Source of the DNA: Hyphomicrobiales bacterium
GTDB taxonomy: Bacteria; Pseudomonadota; Alphaproteobacteria; Rhizobiales; Xanthobacteraceae
Direction of reading: 5' to 3'
Length of the DNA stretch: 64,000 bases
Assembly (NCBI GenBank): GCA_009377755.1
Contig: WHTM01000001.1
Location: forward strand, 124,001-188,000
In this document: positions 34,874-42,480 of the stretch, one piece after another
Numbering within the stretch: the first letter of the stretch is position 1
Layout of the letters: every line of letters starts with the position of its first letter
Position numbers and translations under genes: made by a program
The notes under the pieces: generated by a model
Databases searched by the model: none
The model's input: only the letters and a program-made list of their open reading frames with translations
What the model was told of the DNA's origin: nothing

Positions 34874-35464
34874 ATGTCAGGCTGGCTTTCGAAACTGTTG
34901 CGCGAGTGGACGGCGATTTCGGCTGCTCCAATGTCTCTTGCCGCCGCCGTTGTCGTCCCTGCTGCAATCACGTGGGCGGCCGTCAATTGGTCCTACAGTT
35001 CGGTGCTCGCCGACAAGAATGCTCAAATCGAGCGTCTGAACGCCCGCGCCTCCGCCTATCAAGACAAACTCGGCGGGGCGAGCCCCGAACAAGCTGCCGG
35101 CGAAATGCAATCGCTCAATGACCAGCTCATCGAGACAAGGAGGCAACTCGCTGAAATTCAAAGCCCGCTCAGGGAGCCAAACGCCGTTTATCAGAACGGG
35201 CGGCGGATCGGAGCCGTCGACGGCGCGGAGATAGATGCCGCCAGCCAATCAGTCGCGTTCCAGAGGATGACGGTTGATCGCGAATTGGATCAGGCGACCA
35301 ATCTTGAGTTTCGCGATCTCGTCCTAAGCTTTAGGGGATACGCTGCTGTCACCAGAGCAGGGCGGAACCCAGCCGTAACTTACCACAACACACGGTTTGC
35401 CATGGTCGGTCATCGGCAAGGGAGCTGCGCGACCGTGCGTTTCATGCCCATCCCCCCCAAATAG
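34874..35464 (+). CDS. Hypothetical protein with one TM segment and a coiled coil
   Basis: A 196-aa protein I do not recognise. Residues about 18-38 (APMSLAAAVVVPAAITWAAV) form one membrane segment. Residues 48-100 are heptad-like and charged (KNAQIERLNARASAYQDKLG, EMQSLNDQLIETRRQLAEIQ). The C-terminal domain of about 90 residues is mixed alpha/beta and probably outside the membrane. A strong ribosome site (gaggagatcgg) precedes ATG 34874. The DNA looks less GC-rich than the surrounding GTA genes, suggesting recent transfer. A terminator follows directly. Confidence 0.6.
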   Translation: MSGWLSKLLREWTAISAAPMSLAAAVVVPAAITWAAVNWSYSSVLADKNAQIERLNARASAYQDKLGGASPEQAAGEMQSLNDQLIETRRQLAEIQSPLREPNAVYQNGRRIGAVDGAEIDAASQSVAFQRMTVDRELDQATNLEFRDLVLSFRGYAAVTRAGRNPAVTYHNTRFAMVGHRQGSCATVRFMPIPPK

Positions 35465-35465
35465 T

Positions 35466-35490
35466 AAGGGCCCCCCGCGGGGAGCCCTTT
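35466..35490 (+). terminator. Rho-independent terminator after 34874-35464
   Basis: aagggccccccgcggggagcccttt forms a GC-rich stem ending in a short T run, immediately after the TAG at 35464. Confidence 0.75.
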
Positions 35491-35534
35491 GTAGCCCCAC
35501 GCACCCACGTGATCGTATCGGAGTGCGGAAGGGA

Positions 35535-35598
35535 CTTGCTATATAGCAAGAGAACTCGCTCATTGCAAGCGGGTTCCCTAGGAATCTTTTAAGATTCC
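35535..35598. repeat. Two perfect short palindromes in AT-rich spacer
   Basis: CTTGCTATATAGCAAG (35535-35550) and GGAATCTTTTAAGATTCC (35581-35598) are exact palindromes in the spacer between the hypothetical gene and gp5. They could be regulator or integration-related sites. No partner repeat was seen elsewhere in the window. Confidence 0.6.
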
Positions 35599-35693
35599 AG
35601 CAACTTAGCGCGCTTCCCCATCCTTTTCAATGCCTTGGCGTTCTTTGCATGCCAGGGGGTGAGATCGTAGTCGATTCCCTTCCATTTTACAGT

Positions 35694-37010
35694 TCAGCTC
35701 GCCGCGAACTTCAGCAGCTTGATCGCGTCGAAGTCCTGCACGCCGCCCCCGACACGCTTGGTGGTATAGAACAGCACGTAGGGCTTGGCGGTGAACGGAT
35801 CGCGCAGCACCCGCACGCCCTGGCGGTCGACGATCAGGTAGCCGCGGCGAAAATCGCCGAACGCCACCGACAGCGAGTCAGCGTCGATGTCCGGCATGTC
35901 CTCCGCCTCGACCACCAGGAAGGTCATCAGCGACGCGCGCCCGCCCGCCTGCGCCGGCGGCTGCCAGAGATAGCCGCCGCTGGTGTCCTTGAACTTGCGG
36001 ATCATGCCTTGCGTCTTGCGGTTCATCACGAAGGCGCCGTTCTGCCGGTACCCCGCCTTGAGTGCATAGACCAGGTCGACCAGATTGTCGGAGGGATTGG
36101 CCGCCGCGAAACTCCCGTCGACGCCGGTCGCGATGTAGCCGAGATCGCCCCACGCCCACGACGCGTTGGCCACTGTGTCGTACGATAGGAACCCGGTCGG
36201 CTTGTTATCGCCATCGCCGGTGACGAACGCTGCGCCCTCCTGCTCGGCGAAGGTGAGCTCCACCTCCGAGGCGATCCACTCGTCGACATTGACAGCGGCG
36301 TCCTCGAGCAGCGTCGCGGTCGCCGCCGGCATGGCGTAGAGCTCCATCGCCGGGAAGGTGAGCTCGGCGAGCGTCGGCGACGCGGTCTGCGTGCGCGCCG
36401 CGGTCTCGCCGACCCAGCCGGTCGCGGGCCCGGCCGTCATGAACGGCTTCTTGTAGACGTTGGCGGAAATCTCGCGCACGCCGGCGATCGCACGGATCGG
36501 CGAGATGGCGGCGAGCCTGCGGCCGATCTCGGTCTCTACCTCCGCCGGCACCAGATAGCCGCCGTCCGGATTGGAACCGACCGACAGCGCCTTGGTCTCC
36601 AGCGCGCGCAGGCCGGCGCTCTCGCCGGTGCGCACATAGGCCTCGAACGCGGACTTGTGCTCGCGCGAGTCATACGTTTGTCCGCCCGAGCGCTCCGACG
36701 AAAGGAGCGGGCGGACGTGCTTCAGCGTGATCTCGTCGAGCCGCCGCCCGTGCGCGTCGAGCGCGGCATTGATGCGGTCGACCTTCTCCTCGCTGAGGAT
36801 ATCGGCGCTGCCGCGACGTTCGATCGCCGCGATCCGCTCGTCGTTCGTCTCCTTGAACGCATCGAACGCGCGCATCAGTTCGTCGTAGACGCCCGATGCA
36901 TCCGAGCCGATGCCGGCCTTGGTTTCCGGCGCAAGCGAATGCACCGCGCGCTCCGACGCGCGGTCGTACAACGTGCGCTCCTGCGTACGGTCGTAAATGT
37001 CGTAGTCCAT
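35694..37010 (-). CDS. GTA gp5-like HK97-fold major capsid protein
   Basis: A 438-aa HK97-type capsid protein. An N-terminal helical, charged delta domain (about residues 1-140) is to be cleaved by the prohead protease. The mature shell domain starts near GSNPDGGYLVPAEVETEIGR and continues to the C-terminal RQGVRVLRDPFTAKPYVLFY. It has the usual size and order. It assembles the small head. It is followed in frame, beyond its TGA, by 34 further sense codons (see findings). Confidence 0.95.
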   Translation of the reverse strand: MDYDIYDRTQERTLYDRASERAVHSLAPETKAGIGSDASGVYDELMRAFDAFKETNDERIAAIERRGSADILSEEKVDRINAALDAHGRRLDEITLKHVRPLLSSERSGGQTYDSREHKSAFEAYVRTGESAGLRALETKALSVGSNPDGGYLVPAEVETEIGRRLAAISPIRAIAGVREISANVYKKPFMTAGPATGWVGETAARTQTASPTLAELTFPAMELYAMPAATATLLEDAAVNVDEWIASEVELTFAEQEGAAFVTGDGDNKPTGFLSYDTVANASWAWGDLGYIATGVDGSFAAANPSDNLVDLVYALKAGYRQNGAFVMNRKTQGMIRKFKDTSGGYLWQPPAQAGGRASLMTFLVVEAEDMPDIDADSLSVAFGDFRRGYLIVDRQGVRVLRDPFTAKPYVLFYTTKRVGGGVQDFDAIKLLKFAAS

Positions 37011-37042
37011 GTGTTCACCTCGTGTGGGTTGTGGATTTGTAC

Positions 37043-37165
37043 GTGTCCCGGACGCGCTGCAGCGTGCAACGCTGCAGCGCAGAGCCGGGACCGTTCCAGA
37101 TGCCGCCTTCGGTACGGCCCCGGATCAGCGGTGCACCGTTTCACGCTGCACCGCGTCCGGGGCAC
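37043..37165. repeat. GTA-cluster palindromic element, copy 5
   Basis: Outer arms gtgtcccggacgcgctgcag and gctgcaccgcgtccggggca, with central gggaccgttcc / tacggcccc. It lies between gp4 and gp5, and its gp4-side arm encodes the last residues and stop of gp4. Confidence 0.9.
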
Positions 37166-37688
37166 GGGTGCGGGCGAAGGAGAAGCGCGGGTGGCGGCGA
37201 AACAAACGCTCGGACGGGTCGTGCCGCGCACGCTTGACCGCTCGCACCCGCGCGCCCACCAGCAGCGGGAACGTCACCAGCGAAATCTCCCAGAGATCGA
37301 CCTGATGCAGGCGGCGGACGCGCGTCTTCGGATCGATGCGCCCGCGCACCGTCCGAAATCCGATCGACAGACCGTCGGCGGTGCCGGAGCGCAGCAGCGC
37401 CAGCAGTTCGCGCGCCCGCACCACTTCGGGGATCAGCCGGCCGCGCACGCGCAGGCCGAGCCAGTCCTCGGTGAGCTCGAGCCAGATGCCGATCGGCTCC
37501 GCCGGGTCGTGCTGGAACAGCATCGGGATGCGGCGGATGTCGCGCGCGCGCAGCGTCTGCGCGAACGCGCCGGGCATCACCATGTCGTTCGCCTGGTCGA
37601 TCGCGCCGAACAGGCTGGCGTAGCCTTCGACCGTGCCGTCGGGGTGAATCGCCGCGCGCGGCGGCGCGATGTCGGTGGTGGTGAGCAT
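37125..37688 (-). CDS. GTA gp4-like HK97 prohead protease
   Basis: A 187-aa prohead protease (U35). It has VEGYASLFGAIDQANDMVMP then GAFAQTL, PMLFQHDPAEPIGIW with the conserved His, and ADGLSIGFRTV with the conserved Ser, ending HQVDLWEISLVTFPLL. It trims the capsid delta domain. The last 14 or so residues (RAPDAVQRETVHR) are read from a palindromic element, so the native stop has been lost or moved. The ATG at 37688 gives MLTTTDIAPPRAAIHPDG. Confidence 0.9.
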   Translation of the reverse strand: MLTTTDIAPPRAAIHPDGTVEGYASLFGAIDQANDMVMPGAFAQTLRARDIRRIPMLFQHDPAEPIGIWLELTEDWLGLRVRGRLIPEVVRARELLALLRSGTADGLSIGFRTVRGRIDPKTRVRRLHQVDLWEISLVTFPLLVGARVRAVKRARHDPSERLFRRHPRFSFARTRAPDAVQRETVHR

Positions 37689-37712
37689 GGCATTTTCCAG
37701 GAAACGGACGCA

Positions 37713-37837
37713 CGTGTCCCGGACGCGACGCAGCATGCAATGCTGCGGCGCTGATCCGGGACCGTTCCGGACTACGAATTCGCAACGGTCCCGGTTCAGC
37801 GGTGCAGCGCTACACGCTGCACCGTGCCCGGGACACG
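37713..37837. repeat. GTA-cluster palindromic element, copy 6
   Basis: Outer arms gtgtcccggacgcgacgcag and gctgcaccgtgcccgggaca, with central gggaccgttcc / aacggtccc. It lies between gp4 and the small gene at 37850-38026. Confidence 0.9.
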
Positions 37838-37849
37838 AGTTCGCCGGTG

Positions 37850-38026
37850 CTACTTCCCCTTGCGCCGCGTCGTACCCTTCGTCCGTCGGCCGACCGATGG
37901 CGCGCGCAAACTGGCGCGCCGGCCGATGCGGTCGAGATGCCCCAGGAATTCGCGGAACACGTCGAGATGATCGCGCCGCGATTTGCCTTCGCGGATGCTG
38001 CGCAGAACGGTGTGCAAGGTGTCCAT
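37850..38026 (-). CDS. Small basic protein between GTA portal and protease
   Basis: A 58-aa ORF, MDTLHTVLRSIREGKSRRDH then LDVFREFLGHLDRI and a very basic C-terminus rich in Arg and Lys. Its ATG overlaps the stop of the upstream small gene (TGATG), which supports translation. Function unknown. It has no match to a named GTA gene that I can give. Confidence 0.5.
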   Translation of the reverse strand: MDTLHTVLRSIREGKSRRDHLDVFREFLGHLDRIGRRASLRAPSVGRRTKGTTRRKGK

Positions 38027-38214
38027 CAGTCATGACCTCCAAATCGCTCGTTGAAGCGCGCGAGCTCGCGCACGAACTCGTCGAAGCGGCGCACCCAGGC
38101 GGCGAGCTCGCGCAGGGTGAGGAACAGCAGCGCGCTCGCCGAGGACGCCCACAGGAACAGGGCGAGGTGCGCGAGATCGCCGCGCGCCGCGAAGGTGCGA
38201 ACAAGCTCATCCAC
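38026..38214 (-). CDS. Small TM protein between GTA portal and protease (gp3.5 position)
   Basis: A 62-aa ORF from GTG 38214 (aggtca upstream). It has a helical N-terminus DELVRTFAARGDLAHL, a membrane segment ALFLWASSASALLFLTL (about residues 18-36), then a charged helix RRFDEFVRELARFNERF. Rhizobial GTA clusters commonly have a small TM-bearing gene between gp3 and gp4, so position and shape fit. The open frame continues upstream but would run under the collagen-like gene. Confidence 0.55.
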   Translation of the reverse strand: MDELVRTFAARGDLAHLALFLWASSASALLFLTLRELAAWVRRFDEFVRELARFNERFGGHD

Positions 38215-38315
38215 GGAGTGACCTAGCGGCGCCGAACGGCGCTCTGTATCGCCGGGCAAAGCCTTTGCTATAGTTCCGGCAAGAGAAACGGGGGGCGCAG
38301 GGACAGGGGGAGCCG

Positions 38316-39326
38316 ATGCGACTGGCATCAGTGCGAATGACAGCGGCTATTGCCGCGACCGCGGTCGTTGTCTGCGCAGCGCCTGCCGCCGCGCATATTG
38401 GCATCCGCGGCTCCGAAATCCTGTCCGGGGTGCTGATCGTCTCCGGCTGGACGGAGACGCCCAACCAGGAGATCATGCTCGACGGCAAGTTCTCGACCCG
38501 GAGCAACTGGCGCCGGCGCTTCAAGTTCCGTGTTTCCCACTATCCGCAGGACTGCATCGTCGAACTCAGGGCCGGCGACGACGTGCGCCGCGCCGTCGTC
38601 CACGGCTGCGCCGCGGCCGGCGAGCCGGGGCCGCAAGGGCCTCCCGGACCGCCGGGCGCTCCCGTCCGCGTTGGTGAGCCAGCCGCCGGGCCCGCGGGGT
38701 CGCGTGGGCCGGCGGGGCCGAAAGGCGATGCCGGCACCGCGGGACCTCCGGGACCGCAAGGTCCCGCCGGGTCGGCAGGACCGGCGGGCGAGCGCGGCGC
38801 GGCCGGTCCTCCCGGATCGGCGGGTCCGCCCGGACCATCCGGATCGGCAGGCGCAGCCGGACCTGCGGGTCCGGCTGGACCACCGGGACCACAGGGCCCG
38901 CCCGGTCCCGCTGCAACGCTCGCTCAGCCCGGCACACCGGCAACCGCAATGGGTCCGGCCGGATCCAGGGGCGAGGCCGGGCCGCCGGGACCGCAAGGCG
39001 TCGCGGGACCACCGGGACCGCAAGGCGTCGCGGGACCACCGGGACCGCAAGGCGTCGCGGGGCCGCCCGGCCCGAAGGGAGATCCCGGTTTGCCGGGTGC
39101 TCCCGGCCCGAGCGGAGCCGCCGGCCCGCCCGGCGCGTCGCTGGCGCTGCGGCACGTGCGCCAGGACTGCGTCGGCAACCGCGACTGCGTCGTCGCCTGC
39201 GCGGCCAACGAGGTGGCGCTCAGCGCGTTCTGTCCGCAGCGCGAGCCGCCGATGTTCGTCAGCGAGGGGCTAATCTCCTGCGGCTACGGCAACCGCGCGC
39301 CGATGGTCGCCGTCTGCGTGAAGTAG
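38316..39326 (+). CDS. Secreted collagen-like protein
   Basis: A 336-aa protein. The signal peptide [20 protein letters not shown] ends near APAAAH. An N-terminal globular domain (about residues 27-100) with one Cys pair (DCIVEL, HGCAAA) comes first. About 57 Gly-X-Y triplets follow (residues about 102-275, interrupted once by the [10 protein letters not shown] stretch), then a C-terminal domain of about 60 residues with six Cys ([20 protein letters not shown]). The layout suggests a trimer with a triple-helical stalk. It lies opposite to the GTA genes between gp3 and gp4. Confidence 0.85.
   Translation: MRLASVRMTAAIAATAVVVCAAPAAAHIGIRGSEILSGVLIVSGWTETPNQEIMLDGKFSTRSNWRRRFKFRVSHYPQDCIVELRAGDDVRRAVVHGCAAAGEPGPQGPPGPPGAPVRVGEPAAGPAGSRGPAGPKGDAGTAGPPGPQGPAGSAGPAGERGAAGPPGSAGPPGPSGSAGAAGPAGPAGPPGPQGPPGPAATLAQPGTPATAMGPAGSRGEAGPPGPQGVAGPPGPQGVAGPPGPQGVAGPPGPKGDPGLPGAPGPSGAAGPPGASLALRHVRQDCVGNRDCVVACAANEVALSAFCPQREPPMFVSEGLISCGYGNRAPMVAVCVK
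38979..39076 (+). repeat. 27-bp tandem repeat in collagen-like gene
   Basis: Three nearly exact units (38979-39005, 39006-39032, 39033-39059) and a partial fourth encode GPPGPQGVA each. The near identity of the DNA points to recent slippage or expansion. Confidence 0.9.
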
Positions 39327-39330
39327 CCGC

Positions 39331-39487
39331 GTTTCCCGGGCGCAGCGCAGCACCATTAGCGCGTTCACGCGCGTCTTCGACGCGCTATGGTGATGCGCTG
39401 CGGAACCGGGACCGTTACGAACTCCGAGTGTGGAACGGTCCCGGTTCAGCGCCGCAGCATTGCATGCTGCGCCGCGCCCGGGACACG
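39331..39487. repeat. GTA-cluster palindromic element, copy 7
   Basis: Outer arms gtttcccgggcgcagcgcag and gctgcgccgcgcccgggaca, with central gggaccgtt / aacggtccc. An extra palindromic segment gcgcgttcacgcgcg near 39359 makes it longer than others. It lies between the collagen-like gene and the portal stop. Confidence 0.88.
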
Positions 39488-39489
39488 AA

Positions 39490-40677
39490 TCATCCGAGCC
39501 GATCCCCGCCCTCCACAGCGCCGTAACCTGTCGCGACGCGCTTCTCGTTGAGCGTGAGGAACGGCGCCTTGGTGACGCGCTCCCACAGCGCTGCGCGGTC
39601 GAGGCTCAACGCCTCGATGCGGTCGCTGTCGACGGCGAGCCGCAGATCGGCGCCGAAGGCCGGCGCCAGCCATTGCGCCAGCGCGCCGGCAATGCGGTTG
39701 GCAAGCGGCAGCACCGTGCCGCGCCAGAACACGCGGTTCGCCTCCTGATAATTCGAATAGGTGTTGTCGCCGGGAATGCCGAGCAGCATCGGCGGCACGC
39801 CGAACGCGAGCGCGATCTCGCGCGCGGCGGCGTTCTTGGCCTCCATGAAATCCATGTCCTTCGGCGACAGCGACATCGCCTTCCAGTCGAGCCCGCCTTC
39901 CAGCAGCAGCGGCCGGCCGGCATTGACGGCGCCCTGATAGGTCTCGCTCAGCTCGCGCTTGAGCCGCTCGAACTGCGCGTCCGAGAGCAGCGCATTGTCG
40001 GGACCGGTATAGACCAGCGCACCCGAAGGCCGCGCGGCGTTATCGAGCAGCGCTTTGTTCCAGGTCGCCGCCGCATTGTGCGTGTCGACCGCGATGGCTG
40101 CGGCTTCCAGCGCCGAGAGCCCGTAGTGGTCGTCGAGCGGATGGAAGCAGGTGAGATGCAGGATCGGCGGCACCGGTGCCGCCACCTGGTCGAAGCGCAC
40201 GGTGCGGCCGGCGGCGGTGTATTCGTAGGCTTCCGCCCAGCCGTCCGGGCCGGGCACCACATGCATGCGGTCGGGCCGCAGTGCATACAGCTCGCGCACG
40301 TCGCGCCCGCTTTGGCCGTCGAGCGCGACCGCCTCCACGTAGGCGTTGCCGGCGAGCATGAGGTGCGTGCAGAGCGCTTCCAGAAAGGCCGATTGCTCCT
40401 GCCGCGGGTTGGGCCGCGCCAGCAGATCGAGCAGCGGATGCCGATCGCGCTCGGCGGCACCTTCGTACAGCAGGAAGGAACCCGACGCGGCGCTTTCGGC
40501 GACGAGCTTCACCGCGCGATGCACGACGGCATTCCTGGCGTAGCCCTCGCGGGCCAGCGCCGCATAGTCGCGCGGCGTCCAGCGCGCACGGCCGCCGGTT
40601 TCCAGCGCGAGCAACCGCGCGGTGCGCGACGCCTTGGCCTCCGGCGCGCGGAGGAGATTCTTCAGTTGCTGGAGCAA
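39490..40677 (-). CDS. GTA gp3-like portal protein (HK97 type)
   Basis: A 395-aa HK97-family portal protein. It has WTPRDYAALAREGYARNAVV near the N-terminus, then HRAVKLVAESAASGSFLLYE, ILHLTCFHPLDDHYGLSALE and AFGVPPMLLGIPGDNTYSNY. The portal ring is the DNA entry channel. The stop is 3 bp from a palindromic element. Confidence 0.93.
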   Translation of the reverse strand: MLQQLKNLLRAPEAKASRTARLLALETGGRARWTPRDYAALAREGYARNAVVHRAVKLVAESAASGSFLLYEGAAERDRHPLLDLLARPNPRQEQSAFLEALCTHLMLAGNAYVEAVALDGQSGRDVRELYALRPDRMHVVPGPDGWAEAYEYTAAGRTVRFDQVAAPVPPILHLTCFHPLDDHYGLSALEAAAIAVDTHNAAATWNKALLDNAARPSGALVYTGPDNALLSDAQFERLKRELSETYQGAVNAGRPLLLEGGLDWKAMSLSPKDMDFMEAKNAAAREIALAFGVPPMLLGIPGDNTYSNYQEANRVFWRGTVLPLANRIAGALAQWLAPAFGADLRLAVDSDRIEALSLDRAALWERVTKAPFLTLNEKRVATGYGAVEGGDRLG

Positions 40678-40692
40678 GATCGTATCCTCTCA

Positions 40693-40728
40693 CGTGTCCC
40701 CGGGCGCGCAGCGGCACGTGCGGGATAC
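40693..40728. repeat. GTA-cluster palindromic element, partial copy 8
   Basis: Only one end, cgtgtccccgggcgcgcag followed by cggcacgtgcggga, remains between the portal gene and the GIY-YIG pseudogene. Confidence 0.6.
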
Positions 40729-40752
40729 GCAGGCTGCTGATATCCTTCGGCA

Positions 40753-41047
40753 ATGAGCGATCGGTTTTACGTCTACATCCTCGCCAGCCGGTACAAAGGC
40801 ACGCTTTACACCGGCGTTACGAGTGATCTCGCCAACCGTGTCGGTGCGCACAAGGCAAAGCTGGTCCCAGGCTTCACGAAGACATGCGGCGTCGACAAGC
40901 TCGTGTATGTCGAAGAGTTCCCATCGATCCTCGATGCCCGCGCGCGAGCATGTCCTCAAGCGATGGCGGCGAGAGTGGATGTTTGCGTTGATCGAGTCGA
41001 TCAGTCCGGACTGGCGCGATCTCACCGACGAGTTGGGCATGCTCTGA
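40753..41047 (+). pseudogene. GIY-YIG nuclease-like gene with frameshift
   Basis: The first frame (from ATG 40753) reads FYVYILASRYKGTLYTGVTS, then ANRVGAHK and GFTKTCGVDKLVYVEEF, the GIY-YIG core. Near 40943, in the run cccgcgcgcgag, the sense continues in the next frame as REHVLKRWRREWMFALIESI then SPDWRDLTDEL, the normal family C-terminus of about 90-100 aa. A loss of 2 bases (or gain of 1) in the GC run explains it. These small proteins often occur singly in alphaproteobacteria and their role is uncertain. Confidence 0.8.
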
Positions 41048-41052
41048 CCTCA

Positions 41053-41190
41053 CGTGTCCCGGGCGCAGCGCAGCGCGAAGCGGTGCGCCGCCGACCCGGG
41101 ACCCCGGTTTCTTTCTCTCACGGCCAAAGAAGCAACCGGGGTCCCGCATCTGCGTCGCAGCGTTGCACGCTGCACCGCGTGCGGGACACA
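41053..41190. repeat. GTA-cluster palindromic element, copy 9
   Basis: Outer arms cgtgtcccgggcgcagcgca and gctgcaccgcgtgcgggaca, with a longer centre that pairs ggaccccggtttctt with gcaaccggggtcc. It lies between the GIY-YIG pseudogene and the TerL stop. Confidence 0.88.
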
Positions 41191-41193
41191 CAG

Positions 41194-42480
41194 TCACAGC
41201 GCCCGTATCCTCGGCCCATCCTTGGCACCGAACGACAGCGTTGCGATCGCCCAGACCAGCGCATCGAGCCGGTCGGGCGAGCGGCCGGACGACAGCCCGT
41301 CGAGGCCGAAGTCGCACAGCTCGTCCTCCAGCGCCGGGAAGGCGCCGACATGCTTCACCCTGCCCTGCTCGTAGAGCGCGGCGACCGGCTCCGCACGCAA
41401 CCACTTGCCCCGTTTCGCGCGCACCGCATGCACCGGCACGCTGGCGTCCGCCTCCGCGATCACCGCGCGCACCATGTCGCCGCCCTGGTTGACCTCGACC
41501 ACCAGCGCATCGGCGGAAAGCCTGCGCCACAGCGCGATCGCCTTCGCCGCCCAGCCGCTGGGCGAAAGCCCCGCGATGGTCTCGTCGGCGATCACGTAGA
41601 TCCGGGTATCCTCCGCGCGGCCGGCGGCGACCAGGCCGCAGGCATCGGCGCCCTTGCTGGACGACACCGGCGGATCGACCGCGACGACGATGCGCTGCAA
41701 CGGCGGCGCTTCCGCCGCGCGGCATGACTCGATCAGCGTGCGCGACCATAGCGCGTCGGGCCGGTCATCGACGATCTCGCCGTCGATCTCTTGGCGGCCG
41801 AGCCGCGTGCCGGCGTAGCGCGCGAGCACGGTATCGAGGAAGGCCGGCGCGAGATTGTAGGCATTCGCCTGCGTGCGCGCGCGGGTGACGACCGTGCTCT
41901 TGCGATCCTTGAGCAGGCGCTTGATCAGAGGGATCGGCCGCGGCGTCGTGGTGATCACTTGCCGCGGCCGTTCGCCAAGGCGCAGCCCGAACTGCAGCAT
42001 GTCGAAGGTCGCATCGGCATGGCGCCACTTGGCGAGCTCGTCGCACCAGGCCGCGTCGAATTGCGGCCCGCGCAGGCTTTCCGGGTCCTCCGCCGAGAAC
42101 GCATAGGCGACCGCGCCGTTGTTCCATTCCAGCCGGCGGCGCGAGGAAATCCATTTCGGCTGTTCGTGGTGGGCATGAATCGCGAGCAGCCCGGAGACGC
42201 CCTCGATCATCACCTCGCGCACGTCGTGTTCGGTTTCGCCGATCAGCGCGATGCGCTTGGCGCTCGGCACGTCCCCCGCGGCAATGCTCTTGACCCACTC
42301 CGCGCCGGCCCGCGTCTTGCCCGAGCCGCGTCCGCCGATCACAAGCCACGTGGTCCAGTCGCCTTCGGGCTGGCGCTGGTGCTCGTGGGCAAAAATGCCG
42401 AAGCGCGCGTTGACGTAGTTGAGCTCAAGGCTCCTCGCCCTCGTCTGGATATGTTGCCTTTGCATCGGCGATAAGGCCAT
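41194..42480 (-). CDS. GTA gp2-like large terminase (TerL)
   Basis: A roughly 428-aa DNA-packaging ATPase and nuclease. Walker A is IGGRGSGKTRAGAEW (residues about 48-62), and an acidic Walker B-like site is FDAAWCDELAKW. The C-terminal RNase-H-like nuclease has VVAVDPPVSSSKGADACG and a late Asp in RSPDRLDALVWA. The ATG at 42480 overlaps the gp1 gene by 56 bp. ATG 42543 and later upstream starts would lengthen the overlap. GTA terminases package random host DNA by headful. Confidence 0.9.
   Translation of the reverse strand: MALSPMQRQHIQTRARSLELNYVNARFGIFAHEHQRQPEGDWTTWLVIGGRGSGKTRAGAEWVKSIAAGDVPSAKRIALIGETEHDVREVMIEGVSGLLAIHAHHEQPKWISSRRRLEWNNGAVAYAFSAEDPESLRGPQFDAAWCDELAKWRHADATFDMLQFGLRLGERPRQVITTTPRPIPLIKRLLKDRKSTVVTRARTQANAYNLAPAFLDTVLARYAGTRLGRQEIDGEIVDDRPDALWSRTLIESCRAAEAPPLQRIVVAVDPPVSSSKGADACGLVAAGRAEDTRIYVIADETIAGLSPSGWAAKAIALWRRLSADALVVEVNQGGDMVRAVIAEADASVPVHAVRAKRGKWLRAEPVAALYEQGRVKHVGAFPALEDELCDFGLDGLSSGRSPDRLDALVWAIATLSFGAKDGPRIRAL

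Noticed and set aside
24501-41190. CRISPR-like spaced repeats
   Set aside because: Copies are 120-155 bp palindromes spaced by whole genes, not 30-bp direct repeats with uniform spacers. No cas gene is present.
41048-41192. tRNA or other structured RNA gene suggested by strong hairpins
   Set aside because: No cloverleaf, anticodon or T-loop sequence. It is a palindromic element copy.
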